Shown here: in pieces, positions 52,893 through 62,111 of the stretch
How positions within the stretch are numbered: the stretch's first letter is position 1
How the letters are laid out: every line of letters starts with the position of its first letter
Assembly (NCBI RefSeq): GCF_002483205.1
Contig: NZ_DLHM01000001.1
Coordinates: 418,664-482,663, forward strand
Source: Flavihumibacter sp. UBA7668
GTDB lineage: Bacteria > Bacteroidota > Bacteroidia > Chitinophagales > Chitinophagaceae
DNA: 64,000 nucleotides
Direction: 5' to 3'
Program-made: the position numbers and the translations under genes
Notes under the pieces: generated by a model
Told to the model about the DNA's origin: nothing
Seen by the model: only the letters and a program-made list of their open reading frames with translations
Database searches by the model: none

Positions 52893-53801
52893 ATGTTCAA
52901 AGACAAATTCATAGCCTATATCCATGATCTGCAAAACAGGATCTGTGCAGCATTGGAAGCATGTGATGGTCAGGCTAAATTTCAGGAAGATGCCTGGACC
53001 CGTCCGGAAGGCGGCGGAGGAAAAACCAGAGTTATTGCCAATGGTGCGGTGATTGAAAAAGGCGGCGTCAATACCTCGGTGGTGTTTGGGGAAGTAACCG
53101 ATGCCATGCGCACACAATTAAAGATCAACGGTCACAGTTGGTTTGCCTGTGGTTTGAGTCTGGTGATTCATCCCTTCAATCCATTTGTTCCAACGGTACA
53201 TTGTAATTACCGCATGTTTGAATTGTACAATGAGGCCGGTGAAGTAATCGATCGCTGGTTCGGCGGTGGAACAGATTTAACGCCCTATTATTTGTTTGAA
53301 GATGATGCCCGGCATTTTCATCAGACCTATAAAAATGCCTGTGACAAATTTGATCTGAGCTTCTATCCTTCCTTTAAAAAAACATGCGATGAGTATTTTG
53401 TAAACTGGCATCGCAATAAGGAACGCAGGGGAATCGGTGGAATTTTTTACGATTATCAACGTCCTACTACTGAGCGGGATGCCGATTGGTGGCTGGCTTT
53501 CGCCCAATCCTGTGGTGATGCTTTTATGGAAGCTTATATTCCGCTGGTAGAGAAAAGAAAGAATACGAACTTTGATCCGGTCCATAAACACTGGCAGGAA
53601 ATTCGTCGGGGCAGATACACTGAATTTAATCTGGTGCATGACAGAGGAACTTTATTCGGACTAAAAACCAATGGCCGGATTGAAAGCATATTAATGAGCC
53701 TTCCTCCTACGGTTCGTTTTGAATACAATTATCAACCGGAACCTGGTTCTGCTGAAGACAGCTTATTACAAGCCTGTTTACACCCGGTGGACTGGGTTTA
53801 A
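52893..53801 (+). CDS. hemF: Oxygen-dependent coproporphyrinogen III oxidase
   Basis: 302 residues. Aerobic counterpart of HemN. GGGGKTRVIANGAVIEKGGV, HPFNPFVPTVHCNYRMFE and RWFGGGTDLTPYYLFEDDA and RGIGGIFYDY are classic HemF signatures. With hemN in the same cluster the cell can make protoporphyrin with or without O2. Gap to hemB is 16 bp. Confidence 0.97.
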   Translation: MFKDKFIAYIHDLQNRICAALEACDGQAKFQEDAWTRPEGGGGKTRVIANGAVIEKGGVNTSVVFGEVTDAMRTQLKINGHSWFACGLSLVIHPFNPFVPTVHCNYRMFELYNEAGEVIDRWFGGGTDLTPYYLFEDDARHFHQTYKNACDKFDLSFYPSFKKTCDEYFVNWHRNKERRGIGGIFYDYQRPTTERDADWWLAFAQSCGDAFMEAYIPLVEKRKNTNFDPVHKHWQEIRRGRYTEFNLVHDRGTLFGLKTNGRIESILMSLPPTVRFEYNYQPEPGSAEDSLLQACLHPVDWV

Positions 53802-53817
53802 ACTTAAATAAACAGAG

Positions 53818-54792
53818 ATGATTTTACAAAGAAGAAATCGCATCCTCCGTCAGTCTTTAGCTATCCGTTCGATGGTGGCTGAAACGAAATTAAGTGCCGA
53901 TGATTTCATCGTTCCCCTCTTTATTGATGAAGGTTCTGATACCAGGATTGAAATCCCCTCCATGCCGGGTTATTATCGGACTACACTGGATCTCACAGTG
54001 GAAGAAGTAAAGGAATTGTGGAGCATGGGACTCAAATCCGTTTTGTTATTTATCAAGTGCAAAGACGAATGGAAAGACAATACCGGCAAGGAAGCCTGGA
54101 ATCCGGACGGACTCATGCAACGTGCCATAAAAGCCATTAAGGATGCTGTTCCGGAAATGTTGGTGATGACAGATGTTGCGCTGGATCCTTACTCTTCCTT
54201 CGGGCACGATGGCATTGTGGAAAATGGACAGATCGTAAATGATCCTACGGTGGAAGCATTGGTAAAAATGAGTATTTCGCATGCGCGCGCAGGTGCAGAT
54301 TTTGTTGCTCCTTCTGATATGATGGATGGACGGATTGGTGCCATCCGGCAGGGATTGGAAGCCGAAGGATTTAGCAATACCGGCATCATGAGTTATAGTG
54401 CCAAATATGCCAGTTGCTTTTATGGTCCATTTCGTGATGCGCTGGACAGTGCGCCCGGTTTTGGTGATAAAAAAACCTACCAGATGGATTATGCGAATCG
54501 TACGGAGGCGGTAAAAGAAACCCTGATGGATATTGAAGAAGGGGCTGATATCGTAATGGTAAAACCGGCATTAGCCTACCTCGATATTATCCGGGAGGTA
54601 AAAAATAGTGTATCCGTACCTGTTAGTGCCTATAATATCAGCGGCGAATATGCCATGATCAAAGCGGCAGCAAAGATGGGATGGATAAATGAAGACAAAG
54701 CAATTCTGGAAACACTGACATCTATTAAGCGAGCAGGAGCAGATTTGATTGCGACGTATTTTGCGAAGGACGCAGTGAGACTGCTGGGGTGA
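53818..54792 (+). CDS. hemB: Delta-aminolevulinic acid dehydratase, Mg-type metal site
   Basis: 324 residues. Condenses two ALA into porphobilinogen. Schiff-base lysines are in VMVKPALAYLDI and ASCFYGPFRDAL...KKTYQMD. The zinc-site Cys triad of E. coli-type enzymes is replaced here by DVALDPYSSFGHDGIVENG (Asp/Ala in place of Cys), so this is a zinc-independent, magnesium-type enzyme. It ends directly before the period-9 array. Confidence 0.95.
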   Translation: MILQRRNRILRQSLAIRSMVAETKLSADDFIVPLFIDEGSDTRIEIPSMPGYYRTTLDLTVEEVKELWSMGLKSVLLFIKCKDEWKDNTGKEAWNPDGLMQRAIKAIKDAVPEMLVMTDVALDPYSSFGHDGIVENGQIVNDPTVEALVKMSISHARAGADFVAPSDMMDGRIGAIRQGLEAEGFSNTGIMSYSAKYASCFYGPFRDALDSAPGFGDKKTYQMDYANRTEAVKETLMDIEEGADIVMVKPALAYLDIIREVKNSVSVPVSAYNISGEYAMIKAAAKMGWINEDKAILETLTSIKRAGADLIATYFAKDAVRLLG

Positions 54793-54793
54793 G

Positions 54794-54847
54794 GGAGGTG
54801 AAGGAGGTGAAGGAGGTGAATGAGGTGAATGAGGTGAATGAGGTGAA
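54794..54847 (+). repeat. Period-9 array GGAGGTGAA/TGAGGTGAA, upstream arm
   Basis: Six 9-bp units (GGAGGTGAA three times, then TGAGGTGAA three times), starting two bases after the hemB stop; a seventh, ATGGGTGAA, follows and contains the first in-frame ATG of the next ORF. It is the reverse-complement counterpart of the array at 55269-55322. Every unit also contains a GGAGGTGA/GAGGTGA run resembling a Shine-Dalgarno core. Confidence 0.92.
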
Positions 54848-54898
54848 ATGGGTGAAAAGACGGTTGTTTGGGAAAAAAATGCTTCGGAGATTTACCGG

Positions 54899-55264
54899 AT
54901 GGAATTTGAATTAAATCATAAGAAGTTAGCGGTATACCTGGAAGCGAAAAAGCTTTGTTTGGAAACCTACCAATTATCGAATCATTTGCCTGCCGAAGAA
55001 AAATTCGGACTGATAACACAAATCAGAAGAGCCTCAACTTCAGTAATTCTGAATTTAGCAGAAGGTTCTTCCAGGCATTCCGGTTTAGAAAGAAAAAGAT
55101 TTTATGAAATAGCCCGCGGATCAATTGTTGAATTGGATACTGCTATAGATATTTGTACATCCTTAGGATATTTAAACACTTATGATATTTCGAAATATGA
55201 AAAACTACTTACCCATTCATTTACACTCTTTTCCAAATTAATCAACCAATTAAAATCCACCTAA
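54899..55264 (+). CDS. Four-helix-bundle protein (S23/IVP, TIGR02436-like)
   Basis: 121 residues from ATG 54899; a longer start at 54848 (138 residues) falls inside the repeat, so I prefer the shorter one, which fits the usual family length. Family motifs are clear: LAVYLEAKKLCLETYQLSN, EEKFGLITQIRRASTSVILN followed by LAEGSSR, and RFYEIARGSIVELDTAID. Homologues are encoded in 23S rRNA intervening sequences and as the Avd accessory protein of diversity-generating retroelements; as free-standing genes their role is uncertain. Here it interrupts hemB-hemL and is flanked by inverted period-9 arrays. Confidence 0.9.
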   Translation: MEFELNHKKLAVYLEAKKLCLETYQLSNHLPAEEKFGLITQIRRASTSVILNLAEGSSRHSGLERKRFYEIARGSIVELDTAIDICTSLGYLNTYDISKYEKLLTHSFTLFSKLINQLKST

Positions 55265-55268
55265 CCCC

Positions 55269-55322
55269 TTCACCATATTCACCTCATTCACCATATTCAC
55301 CTCATTCACCATCTTCACCTCA
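55269..55322 (+). repeat. Period-9 array TTCACCTCA/TTCACCATA, downstream arm
   Basis: Six 9-bp units alternating TTCACCATA and TTCACCTCA (the fifth is TTCACCATC), running from 5 bp after the four-helix-bundle stop to the first base of the hemL ATG. TTCACCTCA is the exact reverse complement of TGAGGTGAA in the upstream arm, so the transcript can fold into a stem of about 50 bp around the gene. Confidence 0.92.
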
Positions 55323-56608
55323 TGAACATCTCCAACAGCAAAGCCCTTTTCTCCCGCGCCCAGGAATCCATCCCCGGCGGCGTAAACTCTCCCGTACGTG
55401 CTTTCAAAAGCGTGGGCGGTACTCCCATCTTTATGCAGAAAGCGAAGGGTGCTTATCTCTATGATGTGGATGGTAATCAATACATTGATTATATCGCTTC
55501 CTGGGGGCCCATGATACTTGGGCATGCCTATGAACCCGTCATAAAAGCAATTCAGGAATATGCGGTTTATTCAACTTCCTATGGCGCGCCAACAGAGTTG
55601 GAAATAAAGATGGCGGAGCTGATAAAATCGATGGTGCCGAATGTGGATCTGATTCGCATGGTAAGCAGTGGAACCGAAGCCTGTATGAGTGCGATCCGGG
55701 TTGCCCGTGGTTATACTGGCCGCAACAAGATCATCAAGTTTGAAGGTTGTTACCATGGTCATGCAGATTCTTTTCTGGTAAAAGCAGGAAGTGGTGTCGC
55801 AACTTTTAATATTCAGGCTGTACCGGGAGTTACTGCCGGTGTAAGTGCAGATACATTAACCTGTGCTTATAATAATTTGGCAGGGGTAGAGGAATTAGTG
55901 GATACCCATCGAGGTGAGATTGCAGCAATAATTATTGAACCGGTAGCAGGCAATATGGGCTGTATCCTGCCTGCCCCGGGTTTTATAGAAGGCCTGCGTA
56001 AATTGTGTGATCAGGAAGGCATTCTGTTGATTTTTGATGAAGTAATGACTGGTTTTCGGCTGGCACCTGGAGGTGCGCAGGAAGTATTGAAGGTGGATGC
56101 CGACCTCGTAACTTATGGTAAAGTAATTGGTGCCGGCATGCCGGTTGGGGCTTTTGGTGGTAGGAAAGAAATCATGCAGGTCGTATCACCATTGGGTTCC
56201 GTTTATCAGGCAGGAACCCTGAGCGGAAATCCCATAGCGATGATTGCCGGTTACACCCTGCTTACTGAACTGAAAAACAATCCGGGTATTTATAAAGAGC
56301 TGGAAGAAAAAACCCTGTACCTCAAAAATGGCCTTGACACTGCCTTATCCGCCTGGGGTCAACCCTATGTAATCAATCAACTCGGCAGCATGATCAGCAT
56401 CCATTTCAGTGAGCATCCCGTAACCGATTTTACCACAGCTGCCGCAGCCAATAATGCACGATTCGCCACTTATTTCCATGCCATGCTGAACCGCGGCATC
56501 TACCTCCCCCCTTCAGCATTTGAAAGCTGGTTCCTCAACAATGCTCTAACAAAAGAGGATCTGGATAAAACAATTCAGGCAACAGAAGCGTCACTAACCA
56601 ACCTTTAA
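55322..56608 (+). CDS. hemL: Glutamate-1-semialdehyde 2,1-aminomutase
   Basis: 428 residues. PLP enzyme making 5-aminolevulinate from the HemA product. PGGVNSPVRAFKSVGGTPIF at the N-terminus, SSGTEACMSAIRVARGYTG, IIFDE-type LLIFDEVMTGFRLAPGG and the PLP lysine segment TYGKVIGAGMPVGAFGG are complete. The start codon overlaps the last base of the period-9 array, so translation may depend on opening of the hairpin or on the array itself. Confidence 0.96.
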   Translation: MNISNSKALFSRAQESIPGGVNSPVRAFKSVGGTPIFMQKAKGAYLYDVDGNQYIDYIASWGPMILGHAYEPVIKAIQEYAVYSTSYGAPTELEIKMAELIKSMVPNVDLIRMVSSGTEACMSAIRVARGYTGRNKIIKFEGCYHGHADSFLVKAGSGVATFNIQAVPGVTAGVSADTLTCAYNNLAGVEELVDTHRGEIAAIIIEPVAGNMGCILPAPGFIEGLRKLCDQEGILLIFDEVMTGFRLAPGGAQEVLKVDADLVTYGKVIGAGMPVGAFGGRKEIMQVVSPLGSVYQAGTLSGNPIAMIAGYTLLTELKNNPGIYKELEEKTLYLKNGLDTALSAWGQPYVINQLGSMISIHFSEHPVTDFTTAAAANNARFATYFHAMLNRGIYLPPSAFESWFLNNALTKEDLDKTIQATEASLTNL

Positions 56609-56756
56609 TTATACATTGCAATTTATCGTGAGAATATAAATAACATTTTAAGCAAGAAAATAAAACTAGTTACTAAAGTATTCATGAAATAAAATTTTGC
56701 TATTAATTGATAAACGGAAAATAAACAGAGTTGCAGAGTTTTAGTTTTACTAAAAA

Positions 56757-57698
56757 ATGAAACTCAGTATTCTTCCGTTTTTGCTTTTAGTATATTTTTC
56801 AGCAGAATCTCAATCATTCGAGCCTATACCGGTCATATTCGGTGAAGGAACAATATCATCTAAAGATTTTGAATTTAATGCTGCATTTACGCAGGACAAT
56901 AAAACCGTTTTTTTTACCAAAGCACTACTACCTGATTGGCGAAAAATGACGATCGTTTTTTCTGAATTAAAAGGAAATAAATGGGGGAAACCGAAACTGG
57001 CTTCTTTCTCAGGCCAATACAAGGATGCTGATCCAGTAATAACGGCCGATGGTAAAAAAATAATTTTTATTAGTGATCGGCCTTCACCATTAAAAAACAA
57101 ACCCACAGATTATAATTTATGGTTTGTTGAAAAAATTAAAAATGAATGGAGTGAACCCCAACTTTTAGAAGGAGGCTTTTATAAAGAAACACCAAGTCCC
57201 TTATATCCGTCAATTGCAAATAATGGAAATCTTTATTACTGCAGTAGCACAAACACAGATTCTGATATCTATGTAACAAAACTTAAAGATGGCAAATACG
57301 GAGAGCCTGTAAAACTGGACTTTAATTCCCCACTTCACAGAGACATTGACCCGGCAGTTGCACCAGATGAATCATTTATCATATTTACCAGCCTAACAAG
57401 AAAAGGTTATGGCGCCGCAGATTTATGGATAAGCTTTAACCTTGGTGAAAAGTGGAGTGAACCAGTAAATCTTGGAAAAACAATCAACTCATTTGATAAG
57501 GAAGGACAAGCAGCAATTTCACGAAATGGCAAAAAACTTTATTTTACAAGTAGCAGAAACAAGCTCTCAAACTTCAGTGAATCAGGAAAAAAAATGAACC
57601 AAAAAGTATTTAAGGATGAATTTAATTCTATTTTTAATGGGTTACCCAATATATGGGAAGTCGACATTTCAACTATTCATGCGCTAAAAAGTAACTGA
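56757..57698 (+). CDS. Exported WD40-like (PD40) beta-propeller protein
   Basis: 313 residues with signal peptide (MKLSILPFLLLVYFSAESQS). Repeated blades of the PD40 type are visible: DADPVITADGKKIIFISDRP, PSIANNGNLYYCSSTNTDSD, DIDPAVAPDESFIIFTSLTR and GQAAISRNGKKLYFTSSRN, each with the typical D-P/A-S-x-D-G turn. Function is unknown; such domains bind proteins or peptidoglycan-linked partners in the periplasm. The 148-bp region before it is AT-rich with a partial -7 box TAGTTTTA at 56741-56748. Confidence 0.85.
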   Translation: MKLSILPFLLLVYFSAESQSFEPIPVIFGEGTISSKDFEFNAAFTQDNKTVFFTKALLPDWRKMTIVFSELKGNKWGKPKLASFSGQYKDADPVITADGKKIIFISDRPSPLKNKPTDYNLWFVEKIKNEWSEPQLLEGGFYKETPSPLYPSIANNGNLYYCSSTNTDSDIYVTKLKDGKYGEPVKLDFNSPLHRDIDPAVAPDESFIIFTSLTRKGYGAADLWISFNLGEKWSEPVNLGKTINSFDKEGQAAISRNGKKLYFTSSRNKLSNFSESGKKMNQKVFKDEFNSIFNGLPNIWEVDISTIHALKSN

Positions 57699-57733
57699 AC
57701 TACCTGATTCCCTGATAATGATCAAATTAGAAT

Positions 57734-58162
57734 ATGCTCAAACTAACTTTGGTATTCCTGCTATTTTCAGCTTTTCCACACTGTAATAAGTGTATTGATA
57801 ACCATGAAAGATGTTCCGATAATTTTGACTTAATCCTGGTTGATAAAAGTTCAGGTGAAAATTTAATTTTTGGGCCAAACGCTGTTTATCATCAGGATTC
57901 GGTTTACCTGACAACCAATATACCTGGATACAGGGCCAATCATTCATTTTTCAATAATGAAAAAATTCAATCCAGCTTAAACTTTCCAGTAGACACTTTT
58001 TTTCTGCGCCTTTCCGTACTTGATTCCGACACACTGATCATGAAATATAATTATGTAGCCAATGATTGTTGTGCTAATGAGCGATACGGAAAACTGTCTG
58101 GTATCATCTACAATGGTTCGAAAGCCGAAAAAATAGATGGTGTATACAATCTGCTTAAATAA
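57734..58162 (+). CDS. Putative small lipoprotein, unknown
   Basis: 142 residues. N-terminal hydrophobic segment MLKLTLVFLLFSAFPHCNKC ends in a Cys that may be lipidated. The rest is soluble with several more Cys (CIDNHERCSDN, NDCCANERYG) and beta-rich pattern; no family recognised. 36 bp after the PD40 gene, likely co-transcribed. Confidence 0.7.
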   Translation: MLKLTLVFLLFSAFPHCNKCIDNHERCSDNFDLILVDKSSGENLIFGPNAVYHQDSVYLTTNIPGYRANHSFFNNEKIQSSLNFPVDTFFLRLSVLDSDTLIMKYNYVANDCCANERYGKLSGIIYNGSKAEKIDGVYNLLK

Positions 58163-58170
58163 TCCAGTCT

Positions 58171-61134
58171 TTATATCAATGCCTCATACAATATCTCCAC
58201 CGGGTGTTGGGCTACCCGACCTGTGCCGTCTTTAATCTGATGCCGGCAACTGGTGCCGGAAGCTGCAATTAGAGTTGATGCCGATTGTTGTCTAACTGCC
58301 GGAAATAAAACCAGTTCACCAATTTGCATGGAAACTTCATAATGGTCTTTGTCATACCCAAATGAACCCGCCATACCACAACAGCCGGAATTCACCAGGG
58401 TTGCCACATAATTGGCAGGAATCGACAAAATCTCCATCACATACGATACCGACGACAATGCTTTCTGATGACAATGCCCATGAACCAGAATCTCTTTTTT
58501 ATCGGAATGAAACTGCGCAGGACCAATTCGTCCGCCCGCTACTTCCATAGCCAGAAACTCCTCCACCAGGAAAGATTTGGCAGCCAGCTTTTTAGCCTGG
58601 TCCAACAGAGACCTTGGTACCAGATCCAGGTACTCATCCCGAAAACTTAAAATAGCTGAAGGCTCCAGTCCAATTATCGGAAATCCATCGTCCAGAATCG
58701 GCTCCATCAAGGCCAGATTCTTTGCCGCTATTTCCTTCGCCCGCTTTACCAATCCCTTCGACAAATGCGTCCTTCCACTTTCAATATGCTTCGGAAGTAG
58801 CACCTCATATCCCAATCGCTCCAGCAATTCAATACATTTCATCCCCGCAACCACATCATTGTAATTCGTAAACTCATCACAAAAAAAATACACCCGCCTT
58901 TTCCCCTTTTCCTCCTTTTTATCCCCATTCTCCCTTTCCTCCCTTTTCTTCCCCCACTCCCGCAACGTAAACGCATGCAATTCCGGCAGGTCCCGCTGTG
59001 CAGCCATATTCAACAACCTCTTCAACGGTTTACTGAATACCGATTGCTTCATCGACCAGTTGTACAGTCCCGGAAATTTACTCGCCAATGCGGTTAATGC
59101 AGGAAACTCTCCAATCATGCGGGCTTTCAAAGGCACGCCATGCAAATCATAATACTGCTGCAGGAATTCCGCTTTTAGCTTGGATACATCCACACTGGAG
59201 GGACATTCCGCTTTACATCCTTTACAGGATAAACAAAGATCCATCGCGGCATGTATCTCCTCATGATCAAATGCAGTAACACTTGTATCCGCAGATAAAA
59301 ACTGACGTAATATATTTGCTCTCGCCCTAGTGGTATCCTTCTCGAATCGGGTGGCCATATAACTCGGACACATCGTACCCCCAGCCCGATGCGTTTTCCG
59401 ACAATCGCCGGATCCGGAACATTTTTCTGCCAGGGCCAAAATGCCACCTTCCCGATCAAAATTAAAATGGGTGCTTACTTTTTCCTTAGCCGGTTTAGCA
59501 GGCATCCGAAAGAAATCATCCATCGGCGGTGCATCTGTTATCTTACCCGGATTAAACAATTGCTTCGGATCAAAAATCAGTTTGGTTTCCTTACACAATT
59601 CATAACAGCGATCACCCATCATAAAGGGGATGAATTCACCTCTTAAACGGCCATCACCATGTTCACCACTTAAAGATCCCTTGTATTTTTTAACGATGGC
59701 TGCCGTCCGCGCTAATAATTCCCGAAACTGTACCCTTCCCGCATCCGATTTTAAATTGATTAGCGGCTCCACATGTAATTCACCCGCACCCGCATGCGCA
59801 TAATAGGATGCTTTCAGATTCATTGAGGCCAGCAAAGCCTGCAATTCTTCAATATAATCAGGCAAATCATCCGGGGCTACTGCACAATCTTCAATCAGAT
59901 TCACCGGCTGCGAATCGCCCTGAATATTCCGGAGCAATCCCAATCCGGCTTTTCGCAGATCCCATGCTTTATTGATGGAAGATCCGGTTAATAACGGCCA
60001 GGCATACCCGAGATTCAATAGTTTCAACTCATTAATAAATGCAGCGGCTTTGATCTGCATCTCCCCCACCTCCTGCTCCATAAATTCGATCATCAGCAGT
60101 GCAGCCGGATCTCCTTCTATAAAAAACCGGTTCTTCTGTTGCTCCCGGTGATTTTTGGTGAAGCTCAATATCACATCATCCACCAATTCGCTGGCATAAC
60201 AGCCATGTTTGATCGCAACCAGATTAACCAGCAGAGATTCTTTCAAACTGCTGCAATGCACACAAACCAATCCTTTCTCTTTTGGTGGCAGGTCCAACAA
60301 ATTCAGTTTTGCCTCCGTTATCAATGCCAGGGTTCCTTCTGATCCGGCTATCAGGCGGCAAAGATTAAATTCATTTGCACCGCCATACTGCTTTGCATCG
60401 AGTAAGGAGTCCAGTGCATACCCGGAATTACGACGGATAACGTTTGCAGCAGGATAACCTTCGTGTATAGCAGACTGGTTTGCCACATCGCCCAATAAGC
60501 CATGCATCGCACGATAAATTTCTCCCTCCATTCCGGGCAGGCTTCTTTTTTCTTCCAGCCCCTTTTCATCCAAAGCGCCCATCAGGGCAGTTTCACCATC
60601 CGCTAAAATTACTTTCAACTCCAACACATGATCACGCGTAGCACCCCAAACCATAGAGTGCAAACCACAGGAATTATTTCCAATCATGCCACCTATCATA
60701 GCGCGATTGGAGGTGGAGGTTTCCGGACCAAAAAACAACCCATAAGGCAGCAGTAATTCATTCAGTACATCCCGTTCAATTCCGGGTTGAACCCGTACCC
60801 ATTTCTCCGCCTGATTCACTTCCAGCAAACCATTCATGTATCGGGATAAATCTATAACCAGGCCGGTTCCAACTACCTGTCCGGCTAAGGAAGTGCCGGC
60901 CGTCCGCGGAATCATGGGCAATTCCGCATCTCTGCAAAATTCAACCAGTTTAAGCAGATCAGCTTCCTCACGGGGAAGGGCAACCGCAATAGGCAATTCC
61001 TGATATACCGATGCATCGGTAGCATAGGCCATTCGTACCGCCCGATGCTCCGAACTTTCATCGAAATAAAGTTCACCAGTCAGGTTGACCCGAAGTGATG
61101 CAAAATTCAGTTGGTTGGCGGAAAGCTGGCTCAT
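58171..61134 (-). CDS. FAD/Fe-S fusion oxidoreductase, GlcD-GlcF type (probable D-lactate or glycolate dehydrogenase)
   Basis: 987 residues. FAD_binding_4 domain (about 45-270; PMIPRTAGTSLAGQVVG, GNNSCGLHSMVWGATRDHV, AGSEGTLALITEAKLNLL), an FAD-oxidase C-terminal domain with YYAHAGAGELHVEPLI, then a 4Fe-4S region (CSGSGDCRKTHRAGGTMCP and CLSCKGCKAECPSSVDV near 635) and Cys-rich CCG-type heterodisulfide-reductase-like segments (GHCHQKALS, SGCCGMAGSFG near 916). This layout matches GlcD-GlcF fusions that oxidise D-lactate or glycolate. Residues about 724-747 (KKREERENGDKKEEKGKRR) come from a purine-rich repeat. It lies 21 bp after murQ. Confidence 0.88.
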   Translation of the reverse strand: MSQLSANQLNFASLRVNLTGELYFDESSEHRAVRMAYATDASVYQELPIAVALPREEADLLKLVEFCRDAELPMIPRTAGTSLAGQVVGTGLVIDLSRYMNGLLEVNQAEKWVRVQPGIERDVLNELLLPYGLFFGPETSTSNRAMIGGMIGNNSCGLHSMVWGATRDHVLELKVILADGETALMGALDEKGLEEKRSLPGMEGEIYRAMHGLLGDVANQSAIHEGYPAANVIRRNSGYALDSLLDAKQYGGANEFNLCRLIAGSEGTLALITEAKLNLLDLPPKEKGLVCVHCSSLKESLLVNLVAIKHGCYASELVDDVILSFTKNHREQQKNRFFIEGDPAALLMIEFMEQEVGEMQIKAAAFINELKLLNLGYAWPLLTGSSINKAWDLRKAGLGLLRNIQGDSQPVNLIEDCAVAPDDLPDYIEELQALLASMNLKASYYAHAGAGELHVEPLINLKSDAGRVQFRELLARTAAIVKKYKGSLSGEHGDGRLRGEFIPFMMGDRCYELCKETKLIFDPKQLFNPGKITDAPPMDDFFRMPAKPAKEKVSTHFNFDREGGILALAEKCSGSGDCRKTHRAGGTMCPSYMATRFEKDTTRARANILRQFLSADTSVTAFDHEEIHAAMDLCLSCKGCKAECPSSVDVSKLKAEFLQQYYDLHGVPLKARMIGEFPALTALASKFPGLYNWSMKQSVFSKPLKRLLNMAAQRDLPELHAFTLREWGKKREERENGDKKEEKGKRRVYFFCDEFTNYNDVVAGMKCIELLERLGYEVLLPKHIESGRTHLSKGLVKRAKEIAAKNLALMEPILDDGFPIIGLEPSAILSFRDEYLDLVPRSLLDQAKKLAAKSFLVEEFLAMEVAGGRIGPAQFHSDKKEILVHGHCHQKALSSVSYVMEILSIPANYVATLVNSGCCGMAGSFGYDKDHYEVSMQIGELVLFPAVRQQSASTLIAASGTSCRHQIKDGTGRVAQHPVEILYEALI
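58894..58961 (-). repeat. Purine-only run inside the dehydrogenase gene
   Basis: On the coding strand about 60 bases are almost only G and A in loose 7-bp units (for example GGGGAAG, AAAAGGG, AGGAAAG, GGAGAAT). They encode a Lys/Glu/Arg-rich linker without disturbing the frame. Confidence 0.8.
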
Positions 61135-61155
61135 ATAGTTCGTGACAAATTCGAA

Positions 61156-61977
61156 TCAAATATCGACACTTAAGGATTGCATCGCGTTTTTGACCGATCC
61201 ATATTTCAACAAAGCATCTTTTGCCAGTTCATATTCCTTCAAACCGGTTTGCTCCATTATCATTTTGACACCGCGGTCAATCAGTTTCTTATTGGTCAGT
61301 TGCATGTTCACCATCTTATTGTCTTCCACCCGTCCCAGCAGAATCATCAGGCTCGTGGAAATCATATTCAGAATTAATTTCTGCGCAGTTCCACTTTTCA
61401 TGCGCGTACTTCCGGTTATAAACTCTGGTCCCACTACACATTCAATTGGAAACTCAGCATAGGAACTAACCGGACTACCGGGATTACAGCTCAAACTTCC
61501 GGTGAGCATTCCATTTTCCTTTGCTTTCTTCAAAGCACCAATCACATAAGGGGTGGATCCGCTGGCCGCTATTCCCAAAATCGTATCCTGCTTACCGGGT
61601 GAAAATTTCGCCATATCCTTCCATGCCTGCCCTTCATTATCTTCTGCATTCTCCACTGCCTGCTGAATGGCTTTGGGGCCGCCAGCAATAATCCCAATGA
61701 TCAGGGTAGGCGGTACTCCATACGTAGGTGGACATTCCGATGCATCCAGAATACCCAATCGGCCACTGGTTCCTGCTCCAACATAAAATAACCGTCCGCC
61801 TGCCAGCATGCGATCCGAAGTTGCCTGAACAAATGCAGAAATCGATGGCAAAACCTGTTCAATTGCCTGTGGAACCGTTTTATCCTCCCTGTTCATTGCA
61901 GCCAGCATATCTTCCACTTTCCATGTTTCAAGATGCCTGTACAAGGAGTTTTCTTCTGTAATTCGTTGATATTCCAT
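61156..61977 (-). CDS. murQ: N-acetylmuramic acid 6-phosphate etherase
   Basis: 273 residues. SIS-domain lyase that cleaves the D-lactyl ether of MurNAc-6-phosphate, giving GlcNAc-6-phosphate and D-lactate, a cytoplasmic step of peptidoglycan recycling. GAGTSGRLGILDASECPPTY and GIAASGSTPYVIGAL are the SIS motifs; STRMKSGTAQKLILNMIST is the MurQ signature. First gene of a two-gene operon with the FAD/Fe-S dehydrogenase, and divergent from anmK (135-bp spacer). Confidence 0.95.
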   Translation of the reverse strand: MEYQRITEENSLYRHLETWKVEDMLAAMNREDKTVPQAIEQVLPSISAFVQATSDRMLAGGRLFYVGAGTSGRLGILDASECPPTYGVPPTLIIGIIAGGPKAIQQAVENAEDNEGQAWKDMAKFSPGKQDTILGIAASGSTPYVIGALKKAKENGMLTGSLSCNPGSPVSSYAEFPIECVVGPEFITGSTRMKSGTAQKLILNMISTSLMILLGRVEDNKMVNMQLTNKKLIDRGVKMIMEQTGLKEYELAKDALLKYGSVKNAMQSLSVDI

Positions 61978-62111
61978 TCAATAACCTGGTTTAAGAGATT
62001 GCGGAATTTTATCTCCAAATCCGCATATATACGCACATTACTGCATAAAATTACGTATATTCCAGAATATTTCCGCATTTAGAAGTTCATCTAAACATTC
62101 AAATTCTTCAT

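Noticed and set aside
54899..55264. Diversity-generating retroelement, because the four-helix-bundle protein is related to Avd.
   Set aside because: No reverse transcriptase, template repeat or variable repeat nearby; the free-standing family explains the hit.
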